A stretch of DNA of 64,000 bases from JBEBSD01 sp040394475 (GCA_040394475.1 JBEBSD010000008.1:67053-131052), one strand, 5' to 3'. Counted from the first letter of the stretch, positions 1 to 8,976 are shown. Notes: generated by a model from the sequence alone, not told the origin. Translations and numbers: made by a program.

Positions 1-1495
1 TATACTTGAGAGCATCCGGGTTTCCGGGGTCCGCTTCGTTCAGGGCTTCGGCATAATTAAGATAGATCTCCGCCAACCGCATCAGCACCAGGGGGCGGGC
101 CACCCGGTTGCTCGTAGCCTGATTACTGTTGGGATGGACATTTTTCCGGATCAGGTGGCCGGTCCTGCTGAAATTATTGGCCCCGTTGTTTTTTCCGGTA
201 TTCCCGTTAAAGAAAAGTCCGATTTTGGCGGAATGTGCTGCCTTGTTGGGCACATAGGACCCGGTAAACGTTACCGACGCATAGAAACGAGGCTCCCGAT
301 TGAGGTACATATTCCATACACCGGCCTCTGTAAAAGGAGTGTCTGTTGTGGAGAAACCGGATTCCACATAACCCGATGCCTCATTGATCACAGGCGTTCC
401 ATCCGAATTGTAACCCAAGATCGGGACTTCTCCATTACTCATCTGGTAGGCATCTACCTGTGATTGAGTTACCCCGTTACCGGAAGTACCGCCGGCAAAT
501 CGTGGTATGCAGCGCCATTCCCAGGTAGCTCCCAGGGCATTCGTTTTGCGGGCGAAAATAATTTCACTGTTATAGGCTTCCAACAATACATATTGATGCG
601 ACAAGTACGGATCGAACTCTCCTTTGTCGTTATTCCGTTTGTACAGATTAAACAAGTTGAGATCCATCACGGCTTTGGCCGCATCGGCGGCCCTTTTCCA
701 TTTAGTAGCATCGTAGGTCTGGTTCACCAGCGCTTTCCCGTCCTTGTTTCTGAAATTGGCATAATCGGTGTTACCGTTCCACAAAGGGCTGGCCGCATAG
801 AGCAGCACCCTGGCTTTCAGCGCCATGCAAACGGCTTTGTTCATCCGGCCATAGTCAAGCGGGTCCTCGTACCAAAGCGGCAAATCCTGTGCTGCTTTGT
901 CAAACTCCGATACAATAAAGTCCACGCATTCATCATAGGAATTCCGCGGAAACGAAAATTCTTCCATAGGAGCATCCGGGGCAATCACCTGCTCTTCCGG
1001 AAGTAAAATAACCGGCCCGTATTGTTTTAGCAAACACGCGTAAAACTCGGCACGCAGTGCTCTGGCCTCAGCGCTGTATTTTCTGATTAACGCCTCTCCG
1101 CCCTCACCCGCGAGTATCTCACTGTTACGACCAATATTTTCCATAAAATAAGTTGCCGAACGAATACCTACATAGTAATGCCTCCAGAAGTTGTAGTAAT
1201 CGCTGGAAGCATTCCAGTTACCCAGGTTCATCAGGTACGTATTGTGGTTGGTATACGTGATATCGGACTCATCGGACAATCCCATGAACGGGGTTCCCTG
1301 GCTCAAGGTCTGATCCGATTCATCGCGGATATAATTGTATACATTAGCCAGGTATTGTTCCGATTCAAGTCGTCGCTGAAACACTTCATCGATGGTCATC
1401 CGGTCATCGGGAACCTGGTTGAAGAAATCGGAACAGGCGCTGCAACAGAGAGCGAGCGCTATCAGCAGGCCATTTATGATAGTTTTGAATTGCAT
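1..1495 (-). CDS. SusD/RagB-family outer-membrane lipoprotein, 3' end beyond window
   Basis: Reading the complement from an ATG at 1495 gives an uninterrupted frame of about 498 codons to the window edge, so the N-terminus is complete and the C-terminus is missing. The protein starts with a lipoprotein signal (MQFKTIINGLLIALALCCSA, then Cys) followed by SDFFNQVPDDRMTIDEVF, typical of SusD starts. Later SusD-like stretches include LRAEFYACLLKQYGPVILL, ALKARVLLYAASPLWNG and, near the edge, LMRLAEIYLNYAEALNE. SusD proteins sit on the cell surface, bind ligand and act as a lid on the partner SusC. The gene lies 11 bp downstream of susC at 1507-4539, as expected for a co-transcribed pair. The ligand cannot be read from the sequence; enzymes may lie left of the window. 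Plus-strand open frames over this stretch are shadows. Confidence 0.93.
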   Translation of the reverse strand, partial: MQFKTIINGLLIALALCCSACSDFFNQVPDDRMTIDEVFQRRLESEQYLANVYNYIRDESDQTLSQGTPFMGLSDESDITYTNHNTYLMNLGNWNASSDYYNFWRHYYVGIRSATYFMENIGRNSEILAGEGGEALIRKYSAEARALRAEFYACLLKQYGPVILLPEEQVIAPDAPMEEFSFPRNSYDECVDFIVSEFDKAAQDLPLWYEDPLDYGRMNKAVCMALKARVLLYAASPLWNGNTDYANFRNKDGKALVNQTYDATKWKRAADAAKAVMDLNLFNLYKRNNDKGEFDPYLSHQYVLLEAYNSEIIFARKTNALGATWEWRCIPRFAGGTSGNGVTQSQVDAYQMSNGEVPILGYNSDGTPVINEASGYVESGFSTTDTPFTEAGVWNMYLNREPRFYASVTFTGSYVPNKAAHSAKIGLFFNGNTGKNNGANNFSRTGHLIRKNVHPNSNQATSNRVARPLVLMRLAEIYLNYAEALNEADPGNPDALKY

Positions 1496-1506
1496 AATTG
1501 TCGGTT

Positions 1507-4500
1507 TTAAAAATTTACGTCGATGCCCAGACTAAAGGTTTTCATATTGGGGTAATTGGTCCCTCTTCCGCTGCCAAGTTCCACATCCCACAATTTAAAG
1601 GAGCTGAAGGTGAGTAAATTGTATCCTATAAAGAAAAGTCGGGCATTCTTGGCGCCCACTTTAGAAAACCAGCTGTCCGGCAGCTCGTACCCAGCCTGTA
1701 GCGTCTTTAAACGCAGATAGTTAGTAGAGCGCATAAACCAGGTATTGTCTTTATAATTATCGTTGACCAAGCCAAAAGACAGCCTGGGATAAAACGCATT
1801 AGGATTCGGATTCTCCGGCGTCCAGCGGTCAGTTGCCACCGAGAAGAGGTTTCCTCGTTCGGATCCGGCCTGGAAGGGTACAAATCCCTCATCTTTCATA
1901 ATAATATCGACGTTTCCGGCTCCCTGGAAAAAGGCTCCCAGCGTAAAGTTCTTATAGCTGCCGGTCAGTCCGAAGCCGTATATAATCTCCGGATAAGCGC
2001 CTTTGCCGATCGGCTTAATATCAAACTGATCGATGACCCCGTCTCCGTTCAGGTCACGGAACTGAATGTCTCCCGGCCGGACATCCCCCGTTTGTACCGG
2101 CGAATTAAGAATTTGGGTAGAGTCGCGGAAAAGCCCTATGGCCTCGTATCCAAAGGACTGAGTAGTCTTTTGTCCTATCCTGCTCATCCAGGGATAATCT
2201 TTTTGAGGTTCGTCGTTGGCAACAACGCGGTTTTTGGCATACGTAAAATTGCCTTGAAACTGTAGATGGACTTTCCCGATAAAGGCCTCGTAGCTCATAC
2301 TGGCATCAATTCCCTTGTTATGCACGATCCCGACATTGCCATAGGGGGCCTGTTGAATTCCGAGGAAACCGGGAAGTGCGTCCCGCCGCAAAAAAATTCC
2401 TTCCCGGTTTTCCTTGAACAGGTCTACCTGGACGTTCAGTTTATTACGGAGCGTCATGAGCTCGAAACCCAGATTGGTTTTGACAGCCGTTTCCCAGGTT
2501 ACATCGACTGCATATTCTCCGATATCACGCCCGTCGTAATTTAAATTGCTCTGGCCATTTCCAAACGCATACCCTGTGGTATTGGCGACCGTCCCGATAT
2601 AAGCGAACCTTCTGCCGCCAATGGTACTGTTTCCGACCCGGCCGTGGGTAAAGCGGAATTTCATGAACTGGATAACGTCCTTAACAGGTTCAAAAAACTG
2701 CTCTTCGGAAGTGACCCAACCCAGGCCCAGTGACGGAAAGAAACCATAACGCCGGCCGGGTGCAAAGTTTTCAGAACCGTTATAACCAAAATTGACTTCC
2801 GCCAGGTAACGGCTCGCATAGGCATAGTTCAGGCGGGAGGCAATCCCGCGCGCCCGTTGCGGAAGCGAGGTAATCAAATCACCTCCGGTGCCAATATAAT
2901 CCCGTTGGTTATACAGAATAAGGCCACCTACCTCGTGCGTTCCGAACGTGCGGGAATAATTTAAGGAGGCTTCACTGTAAAACTGGCGCGAACCGGAACT
3001 ACTTGTCCCGAAACCAAGGTATTCTGTTCCGATAAAAGTACGCTCGTATTCCAGCTCCCCGTTTTCATTCCGCCCGATAGCCAGATAGCGATCCGGATTC
3101 TTGGTCCGGGTATTGTTGTGATTGTTGGTGGCGTCAAACGAAAACATACCGGAAACGTTAAGCCCCGGGACCCAGTCGTCCAGTTGCTGGGTCAGCCGGA
3201 TATTGGAAAACAGCCGATTGCTCCACAGTGTCCGGTAACCGCGCTGGGTCAGTGCATTGTAAGGGTTGATAATGACGGTGGAAGTTGATCCGGCCAGGCG
3301 GTCAGGATATTTAACCGGATGAAAAACAGAGGGAATGGCCATCACATAGCCAAAAATAGTCGACATATCCTCTGCTCCGGGCAGCGTACGATTCGTTATG
3401 TTACCCTGGACTCCCAATTCAATCCGTGTGGTTTTGGAAGCATTTAAGGTAAGATTGCTGGTGAAATTATAGCGGTCCAGGTTCAGTTTGGAATTGTATT
3501 TGGCGAGCGCGTCTGTCTTCAGGATTCCCTGCTCACTGTAATACCCTGCCGAAAGGTAATAGGTAGCAACTTCGTTACCGCCCGAAATATTCATGTTGGC
3601 ATTCCGGTTACTGGCATTTTTGTTAAAGATGGTTGCATACCAATCGACATTCGGGTACATATAGGGATCTGAACCCGCCCGGGTCTGTGCAATAGCTTCC
3701 GGGGTATAATTGAGGCTTCCGCCGCGGGTGGCTGAGGCTTCATTGGAAAGTTCCATATAAGTAACCCCATCGGCAAGTTCCGGCAGTTTCGTGAAAGCGG
3801 TAACCCCTTCGGTATAACGCACCCGGATTTTAGGACGGCCGGCGGTTCCCCTTTTCGTGGTAATGATAATCACCCCATTAGCGCCGCGCACACCGTATAC
3901 GGCTGTGGCGGAAGCATCTTTCAGCAACGTAAAGCTTCCGATATCCTCCGGATCAATATCATTCATTGGTCGTTCTACCCCATCGACCAGGATCAGCGGC
4001 TGACTGAGCCCTCTGTCGAGTGTCGCAATGCCGCGGATAAAGAGCTCGGCATTGTCGTTCCCCGGCTCTCCGCTGCGCTGGACGCCCATCACCCCCGATA
4101 ACCGTCCCATCAGCGCGGTATTGAGATTGCGGACCGGAAGCTTCAGTTCCTCGGGCCTCACGGTAGTCTGCGCCCCGATAGAGGTGATTTTCTTTTGCGT
4201 GCCGAAACCGACCACCACTACTTCTTCCAGCGACTGATCCTGCGGGATTAACACCACGTCGAAAGTCGTACGGTTTCTGATAGCCAGTTCCTGCTGCTGG
4301 TAGCCGATAAAGGAATAGACCAACACGGCAGCAGGGTCCGCCACCACAATTTCATAAAGCCCTTTCGTGTCGGTGATCGTTCCGGTCTGGGTCCCTTTAA
4401 TGAGGATAGAGACGCCCGGAAGGCCCTCCCCTTTTTCATCGGTGACGGCACCGGCAAGTTTTTGTGCCGGCAGCTGAGCGGCGACCTGCACAGACAGGCA

Positions 4501-4539
4501 AGTCGTAATAAGTACAATTCTACGTAGAAATTTGAGCAT
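1507..4539 (-). CDS. SusC/RagA-family TonB-dependent outer-membrane transporter (no STN domain)
   Basis: 1010-residue TonB-linked outer-membrane receptor that imports a SusD-bound ligand. Visible in order: signal peptide (about 1-21, ending VQVAA), carboxypeptidase-regulatory-like beta-sandwich (about 27-110, with TDEKGEGLPGVSILIKGT), the LEEVVVVGFGTQKK segment that precedes the plug, plug domain (about 120-230, with ILVDGVERPMNDIDPEDI and YGVRGANGVIIITTKRG), then a long beta-barrel ending in Phe (SLGIDVNF), the usual outer-membrane terminal residue. There is no N-terminal STN domain, so it should not signal to a FecR-type anti-sigma; regulation more likely comes from the divergent LacI-type gene at 4892. 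It is followed 11 bp later by its susD. Confidence 0.95.
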   Translation of the reverse strand: MLKFLRRIVLITTCLSVQVAAQLPAQKLAGAVTDEKGEGLPGVSILIKGTQTGTITDTKGLYEIVVADPAAVLVYSFIGYQQQELAIRNRTTFDVVLIPQDQSLEEVVVVGFGTQKKITSIGAQTTVRPEELKLPVRNLNTALMGRLSGVMGVQRSGEPGNDNAELFIRGIATLDRGLSQPLILVDGVERPMNDIDPEDIGSFTLLKDASATAVYGVRGANGVIIITTKRGTAGRPKIRVRYTEGVTAFTKLPELADGVTYMELSNEASATRGGSLNYTPEAIAQTRAGSDPYMYPNVDWYATIFNKNASNRNANMNISGGNEVATYYLSAGYYSEQGILKTDALAKYNSKLNLDRYNFTSNLTLNASKTTRIELGVQGNITNRTLPGAEDMSTIFGYVMAIPSVFHPVKYPDRLAGSTSTVIINPYNALTQRGYRTLWSNRLFSNIRLTQQLDDWVPGLNVSGMFSFDATNNHNNTRTKNPDRYLAIGRNENGELEYERTFIGTEYLGFGTSSSGSRQFYSEASLNYSRTFGTHEVGGLILYNQRDYIGTGGDLITSLPQRARGIASRLNYAYASRYLAEVNFGYNGSENFAPGRRYGFFPSLGLGWVTSEEQFFEPVKDVIQFMKFRFTHGRVGNSTIGGRRFAYIGTVANTTGYAFGNGQSNLNYDGRDIGEYAVDVTWETAVKTNLGFELMTLRNKLNVQVDLFKENREGIFLRRDALPGFLGIQQAPYGNVGIVHNKGIDASMSYEAFIGKVHLQFQGNFTYAKNRVVANDEPQKDYPWMSRIGQKTTQSFGYEAIGLFRDSTQILNSPVQTGDVRPGDIQFRDLNGDGVIDQFDIKPIGKGAYPEIIYGFGLTGSYKNFTLGAFFQGAGNVDIIMKDEGFVPFQAGSERGNLFSVATDRWTPENPNPNAFYPRLSFGLVNDNYKDNTWFMRSTNYLRLKTLQAGYELPDSWFSKVGAKNARLFFIGYNLLTFSSFKLWDVELGSGRGTNYPNMKTFSLGIDVNF

Positions 4540-4757
4540 AAATGTTAGTGTTACCGGTTACTGATTTTATTACGATTTTTACAGGTAAAATACAATTTTA
4601 CCCAGAGGGAGCCACGTTACCGGAAGGAATTACAGGAATCATAGATTTAGTTGATTTATGAATGATTTTGAAGGAATATGAATGAAGATAGCCCAGAAAC
4701 ACCTGTATTTGGCCTGATTTTAAGGAAGATTGAAGCGAAAAGATGCACAAAAAATAC

Positions 4758-4783
4758 CGCAAACGTACCCGGAAACGCTTGCG
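4758..4783. promoter_or_regulatory. Candidate LacI-type operator between susC and the regulator
   Basis: In the 352-bp divergent spacer (4540-4891) there is a near-dyad, CGCAAACG (4758-4765) and CGCTTGCG (4776-4783): arms 7 of 8 complementary, spacer 10 bp. The right side, GGAAACGCTT, also resembles half-sites of LacI-family operators that centre on CG. It lies about 220 bp upstream of susC and 109 bp upstream of the regulator ATG, so it could serve either promoter. Assignment is an inference from position and symmetry; nothing else in the spacer stood out. Confidence 0.3.
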
Positions 4784-4891
4784 ATAGTTATTATGGCTTG
4801 TCATGCGGAACCTTTCCTGGTTTTCGCTATTTTGAGTAGAAACCAGGACTCCTTGTTCTTTTCAAGGAGACTTATATTAGAATAATACAAA

Positions 4892-6079
4892 ATGATTCAA
4901 TGTCTGAAATGCGGCGAGGTGGCGCACATTCTCAAGGCCGGGCTGATACGGGGAAAACAGCGTTATTTTTGCAAATCCTGTAACTGGCACTTCACAATAC
5001 CGGATCCGGACGCCGTAGACCGGCGGCGGAAAATCAACCGGCAGACGACTATTGTGGACATTGCCCGCGAGCTGGGCATTGCCAGTTCGACCGTTTCGAG
5101 GGCGCTGCACGCGCATCCGGATATCAACGCGGAAACCCGCCGGATCATACTGGAAACAGCGGCCCGGATGGACTACCAGCCGAACAAACTGGCGTATAAC
5201 CTGGCGAAAAGCCAGACGAACCTCATCGGGATCATTGTACCCGAGTTTAATAACCAGTTCTTTCCTAATGTGATCATAGGAGCTCACGATGCAGTGACGC
5301 AGGCGGGGTACAGCCTCATGATTATGCAGTCAAATGAGTCGTATGCAACAGAAGTTGCCAATGCCCGCGCCATGCTCGAAAACCGGGTAGACGGCATACT
5401 GCTTTCACTGGCGCAGGAAACCAATAATTACGATCACCTCGTACTATTTGAGAAACGGGGGATTCCCCTGGTATTATTTAACCGGGTAACGGAGGGATTA
5501 ACCGTACCCCATGTCGTCGTCAATGATTTCGAAGCTTCTTTCCTGGTCGTGGAACATCTGATCCAGAACGGGTATGAGCGCATTGCCCACCTGGGTGGCC
5601 CGTTAAACCTGCTGGTAAGCAGGGAACGTTTGCGGGGATACAAAGCGGCGTTGAGAAAATACGGCATGCCGGTGGAAGAATCCTATATCATACATGGCGA
5701 CCTGACCCCGCACAAAGTGCGTATTTACGGGCAGTACCTGCTCGATCAGGAAAAGCGCCCGGATGCGATTTTCGCACTCAACGATCCTATGGCAATCGAA
5801 CTGCTGCTGATTGCCCGTGAAAAAGGGATCCGCGTCCCGCAGGAGCTGGGTATTGTCGGATTTAGTGACGACAAGGTTTCCCGCTTTATTGAACCCGGCC
5901 TGACAACAATTCGCCAGCCTACGGTAGAAATGGGACGGGTAGCTGCCAGGATCCTGCTCGATCTGGTCGGCAATCCGGAGGTTGAAGTTCCCGCTCACAC
6001 CGTCCTGTCAACCGAACTGGTCGTGCGGGCTTCCTCTCTCAAAGGCAACCAGGAACCCTGGGGATCACTGACTTCGTAA
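4892..6079 (+). CDS. LacI-family transcriptional regulator with N-terminal transposase-like zinc ribbon
   Basis: 395 residues. Residues 52-100 form the LacI helix-turn-helix and hinge (TTIVDIARELGIASSTVSRA, then MDYQPNKLAYNLA), and residues about 108-385 form the periplasmic-binding-protein-like sensor (LIGIIVPEFNNQFFPNVI, ALNDPMAIELL, GIVGFSDDKVSRFIEPGLTT). Unusually, the first 35 residues make a four-cysteine ribbon (C4, C7, C27, C30) with GKQRYFCKSC, which resembles the ribbon at the start of IS1-type InsA proteins. A start after the ribbon is not favoured because the ribbon is intact and in frame from a good ATG. The family represses or activates sugar-uptake operons in response to a ligand. 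The gene is divergent from the SusC/SusD pair, its likely target. Confidence 0.93.
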   Translation: MIQCLKCGEVAHILKAGLIRGKQRYFCKSCNWHFTIPDPDAVDRRRKINRQTTIVDIARELGIASSTVSRALHAHPDINAETRRIILETAARMDYQPNKLAYNLAKSQTNLIGIIVPEFNNQFFPNVIIGAHDAVTQAGYSLMIMQSNESYATEVANARAMLENRVDGILLSLAQETNNYDHLVLFEKRGIPLVLFNRVTEGLTVPHVVVNDFEASFLVVEHLIQNGYERIAHLGGPLNLLVSRERLRGYKAALRKYGMPVEESYIIHGDLTPHKVRIYGQYLLDQEKRPDAIFALNDPMAIELLLIAREKGIRVPQELGIVGFSDDKVSRFIEPGLTTIRQPTVEMGRVAARILLDLVGNPEVEVPAHTVLSTELVVRASSLKGNQEPWGSLTS

Positions 6080-6613
6080 ACACGACTGCACTACCTACGC
6101 CGTATCCGCGCCCCCGGCAGGTGTGAGGCTGGGCAGCAACGCACCGGGAAAGCAGCGATTTTCGAGGCGCCTGAAATATGTCAGCCCGACATTTAAAATC
6201 CTTATTTAGTGCAACTCCCGTTCCTTGCAGGCCGTTTACGATCCGGTCTCTGAGGCTATCCGAAAAGAGCGATTTCTCCCGAAGCGGCAGTCATTGGCAA
6301 CGTTCCCGGCAACGATTGCACAAAAAAACCGGCGTTTTTCTGCGGCACTTACGTCGCTTATACCTATCTTCTTAACGGATAGCATCTCACAATCCTGTCC
6401 TTATACATTGATATGTTTGAAAAGTCATACTGACCGGCAGGACATCCGGGCATCCCGCTTAAGGCTTGTTCCGCCACCGTCTTTTTTTGTTAGGATTGAT
6501 ACGAATTAGAAAGCATCACTGGATTCCGGTGATGTTTTTTGCAGGTGCCCACGCTGCCGCCAACATCAATTTGGTTCCTTGCGGGCGAAGTGCTGCGAAT
6601 GAAAATTTGTACT
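6080..6613. other. Intergenic stretch, no gene recognised
   Basis: Between the LacI-type gene and the Crp-like gene there is a non-coding stretch of about 530 bp. I found no convincing reading frame, RNA gene or mobile-element end in it. The only structured element is the hairpin with a T run at 6514-6540. Confidence 0.5.
6514..6540 (+). terminator. Rho-independent terminator-like hairpin
   Basis: Nine-pair stem CATCACTGG / CCGGTGATG (one G-U pair) with a 3-base ATT loop at 6514-6534, followed directly by six T at 6535-6540. This is a textbook intrinsic terminator on the plus strand. It lies 435 bp after the LacI-type gene and about 100 bp before the next promoter box, so it insulates the Crp-like gene. 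Confidence 0.6.
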
Positions 6614-6620
6614 ATCTTTG
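6613..6620 (+). promoter_or_regulatory. Bacteroidota -7 box (TATCTTTG) upstream of the Crp-like gene
   Basis: TATCTTTG matches the TAnnTTTG -7 consensus of Bacteroidota exactly. It lies 90 bp upstream of the ATG at 6711. A TTG at 6618 that would extend the gene falls inside this box, which argues for the ATG at 6711 as the start. No clear -33 TTTG at proper spacing was seen. Confidence 0.45.
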
Positions 6621-6710
6621 GTAATAGTTCTTCGTTTGAATATCACTGCACAACCTCCCGCACCATTAGCGGAGCCCCTGTCGAATGCGAATGTAAAAAT
6701 TGACCAAACA

Positions 6711-7232
6711 ATGACGAGTGCGTGGGATAAATTAAACCATCTTTTTAAACGACAGGAAGTTCCTGCTAAAACAACGCTGTTACAGGAGGGACAAATTTCG
6801 GGGACAATGTTCTTTATCGAGAAAGGTTGTTTACGGACCTGGGTTAATAACGACGGTAAGGAGATTACCACCCAATTTTTCTTTGAAAACGCCAAGGTTG
6901 CCTCCATTGAAAGTTTCAGGACAAATCAGCCCAGTTTATATAGCATTGAAAGTTTAGAGCCTTGTATTTTACAGACGATTTCACAACAAGACTTTCAAAA
7001 TGCCTTAGAAAATTTTCCTGAACTGAAAAAAGAAACAGAAGCGCATTTATTCAGGCGTTTTTTATACTCCCAAAAACGTTTCTATTCCTACCTGAAAAAT
7101 AGTCCCCAAAAACGCTACGAAGAACTTCTTGAAGAGCACCCCCAAATCATTCAGCGCGTTCCCCAGCATTATATTGCTTCCTATCTGGGCATTACCCCGG
7201 TTTCATTAAGCCGGATACGCAACAGACGATAA
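6711..7232 (+). CDS. Crp/Fnr-family transcriptional regulator (cNMP-binding fold)
   Basis: 173 residues from ATG 6711 (MTSAWDKLNHLFKRQEVP). The N-terminal 115 or so residues are a cyclic-nucleotide-binding beta-roll: KTTLLQEGQISGTMFFIEKG and WVNNDGKEITTQFFFEN are typical. The C-terminus (RYEELLEEHPQIIQRVPQHY, then IASYLGITPVSLSRIR) is the winged-helix DNA-binding domain, with the LGITPVSLSRIR recognition helix. Family members in Bacteroidota often sit beside one redox or drug-response gene and control it; here an NAD(P)H oxidoreductase follows 78 bp downstream on the same strand. The ligand is unknown and residues for cAMP binding are not clearly present. The gene is AT-richer than its surroundings, hinting at transfer together with its neighbour. 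Confidence 0.9.
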   Translation: MTSAWDKLNHLFKRQEVPAKTTLLQEGQISGTMFFIEKGCLRTWVNNDGKEITTQFFFENAKVASIESFRTNQPSLYSIESLEPCILQTISQQDFQNALENFPELKKETEAHLFRRFLYSQKRFYSYLKNSPQKRYEELLEEHPQIIQRVPQHYIASYLGITPVSLSRIRNRR

Positions 7233-7310
7233 TTTCATTTCTTTACAATTGTTATCGTCCAGGCGTTTTCTGTCGCTCAATTTTGCAGAACAAATTCAGA
7301 CAACGCAAAA

Positions 7311-7901
7311 ATGAGAGTCGTAATAGTATTTAATCATCCTTACGAAGGGAGCTATAACCATGCCCTGTTAGGTTCGGTAACAAAAGGACTTAAAAAAGCA
7401 AATCATGAAGTGGACCTTATTCACCTTGACAAGGATGGATTTAATCCCGCCATGTCAAAGGCAGACTTAAAAGCCTTCGTGGAACACCAACCCATTGATC
7501 CGCAAGTAATCGCCTATACTCAACGTTTGGCAAAAGCGGACCACCTGGTTTTCATGTTCCCGATCTGGTGGGATTTGATGCCCGCGATGACCAAAGGGTT
7601 TATTGACCGGGTCCTGAGTCCGGGAGTTGTGTATGACCACCACCCAAGAGGTTTCGGCTTAGTACCGCTTTTAAAAAATCTCAAAGGTGTAACGATTATC
7701 ACGACGATGAATAAGCCTAAAATAATGTATTCACTGCTTATTGGGAATTTAATCAGGAAAGCAATGTTACGAAGTGTTTTCAAAACGATGGGTTACAAAA
7801 ATCTGAATTGGATACGTTTTGCTTCGGTAAAATCCGTAAGTCAAAAGAAAAGAGAAGATTGGCTGATCAACCTTGAAAACAGGTTTTCAAGGTTCAACTA
7901 A
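7311..7901 (+). CDS. Flavodoxin-fold NAD(P)H (quinone) oxidoreductase, MdaB/KefF type
   Basis: 196 residues. The start MRVVIVFNHPYEGSYNHALL carries the FMN/FAD phosphate-binding segment of the Flavodoxin_2 family, and HLVFMFPIWWDLMPAMTKGF with DRVLSPGVVY is the signature of NAD(P)H:quinone oxidoreductases (PIWW and FIDRV). Such enzymes make two-electron reductions of quinones or electrophiles and sit in the cytoplasm. Length fits the family. It follows the Crp-like regulator by 78 bp and is probably its target. Substrate is not deducible. Codon use is AT-richer than in the flanking SusCD loci, as for the regulator. Confidence 0.9.
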   Translation: MRVVIVFNHPYEGSYNHALLGSVTKGLKKANHEVDLIHLDKDGFNPAMSKADLKAFVEHQPIDPQVIAYTQRLAKADHLVFMFPIWWDLMPAMTKGFIDRVLSPGVVYDHHPRGFGLVPLLKNLKGVTIITTMNKPKIMYSLLIGNLIRKAMLRSVFKTMGYKNLNWIRFASVKSVSQKKREDWLINLENRFSRFN

Positions 7902-8012
7902 ATCTTGTATTATGAAATTGAATAGAAACGACCCTCCCCTTTCAAATCCTCCAATAAAAAATCCCGGTCCCGCCCACCAAGACTTCATTTCGGGGTTAAA
8001 TTTAGGTGGGAG

Positions 8013-8095
8013 GCTTTAGGTGTTAGGTTTTAGGTGTTAGGTTTTAGGTAATAGGTGTTAGGTAACAGGTTTTAGGTGTTGGGTTTTTGGGCGAT
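8013..8095. repeat. Degenerate tandem repeat, TTAGGTGTTAGGTTT type
   Basis: From about 8013 to 8095 the sequence is built of variants of TTAGGTGTTAGG and TTTTAGG (for example TTAGGTGTTAGGTTTTAGG at 8017-8035). It occupies most of the spacer between the oxidoreductase (ends 7901) and the first ECF sigma gene (8260). It is low-complexity and non-coding; no function is evident. Confidence 0.75.
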
Positions 8096-8181
8096 TTGTT
8101 TCTGCCGGGTACGGCGAGGGGGTACTTGTCCGGAGATCTTTTCTGAAAAGGCAATAAAATGAATTTTATAAAAATTTGTGA

Positions 8182-8189
8182 TACTTTTG
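8182..8189 (+). promoter_or_regulatory. Bacteroidota -7 box (TACTTTTG) upstream of the first ECF sigma gene
   Basis: TACTTTTG fits TAnnTTTG exactly and lies 71 bp upstream of the sigma ATG at 8260, in an AT-rich patch. A -33 element at normal spacing is not clear. It may be the housekeeping promoter of the sigma gene. Confidence 0.4.
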
Positions 8190-8259
8190 CATTTAAGAGA
8201 GCTGATTGCCAGCTTTGTTACTTTTCTGACTTTAAGCGGATATTTTCCTTCTTAACCAC

Positions 8260-8853
8260 ATGGCTACGCGGAAACTATATGACGAAAGGGAGACCTTGTG
8301 TGAACTGGCTGACGGAAGTGAGTCTGCTTTTGTGCGGGTCTTCGACGAATATAGTCCTAAAGTGTATAGAATTGCGTTAAAATTCCTGGATTCAAGAGAG
8401 GCTGCCGAAGAGATCGTACAGGATGTCTTCATGGATATATGGCTGCGGAGAGAGAAAATGGCAGAAGTATTAAACTTCGGCGGCTACCTGCATGGAATGG
8501 TCAGAAAGCAGGTGTACGATGCTTACCGTCGCCAATCGGTCTTTACGAAAATGGTGACGGAACTCAGTTATCATGAACAATCTGAAAATACGACCGAACG
8601 TCTGATACAGGAAAACGAGTACGAAAAGTTGCTGCACGAAACGGTCAGCAGCTTACCCGAACTCCAAAGGGAGATTTTCCGGCTGGCCAGAGAAGAGGGA
8701 TTGAGTCACGAAGCAATCGCACAGCAAATGAACCTGTCCCGTTTAGCTGTTAAAGCACATATGAAACGGATCCTGCGGTTTATCCGTACCCGGCTCGAAC
8801 CTTTTTTGAAAACCGAGGCCCTCTTTTGGCTGATCCTGATGTTAATTGGATAA
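8260..8853 (+). CDS. ECF-type RNA polymerase sigma-70 factor
   Basis: 197 residues. Region 2 (about 20-90) contains FVRVFDEYSPKVYRIALKFL and AAEEIVQDVFMDIWLRR; region 4 (about 135-190) contains LPELQREIFRLAREEGLSHE and EAIAQQMNLSRLAVKAHMKR. The C-terminus ends in a short hydrophobic tail (ALFWLILMLIG) often seen in Bacteroidota SusCD-linked sigma factors. It directs RNA polymerase to a dedicated promoter and is held by the FecR-type anti-sigma encoded at 9252. Start ATG 8260 gives the usual length. It heads the cassette sigma-FecR-SusC-SusD-enzymes up to 21750. Confidence 0.94.
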   Translation: MATRKLYDERETLCELADGSESAFVRVFDEYSPKVYRIALKFLDSREAAEEIVQDVFMDIWLRREKMAEVLNFGGYLHGMVRKQVYDAYRRQSVFTKMVTELSYHEQSENTTERLIQENEYEKLLHETVSSLPELQREIFRLAREEGLSHEAIAQQMNLSRLAVKAHMKRILRFIRTRLEPFLKTEALFWLILMLIG

Positions 8854-8959
8854 TGGTCGCGGTACCCCCTCGCAAATGGACGCGATGGCGGTGTCGATGG
8901 GATATATCGATGCGTTCGATGGGTTTGATGGGCGGCGCATTCGATGCGTTTGATCATTC

Positions 8960-8976
8960 GATGGGCGGTGCCCATC
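8960..8976. repeat. Palindrome GATGGGC-GGT-GCCCATC
   Basis: Perfect 7-bp arms with a 3-base loop. It sits in a run of related GATGGG/GATGCG motifs (about 8880-8990) in the 398-bp spacer between sigma and fecR. It looks like a REP-type extragenic palindrome. No open frame here is convincing. Confidence 0.55.

Noticed and set aside
134..1006. Two plus-strand open frames over the left edge
   Set aside because: They lie antisense to a continuous SusD frame with lipoprotein signal and conserved motifs; the peptides resemble no family.
6618..6710. Longer start (TTG) for the Crp-like gene
   Set aside because: The TTG is inside a perfect TAnnTTTG promoter box and the added residues are not family-like.
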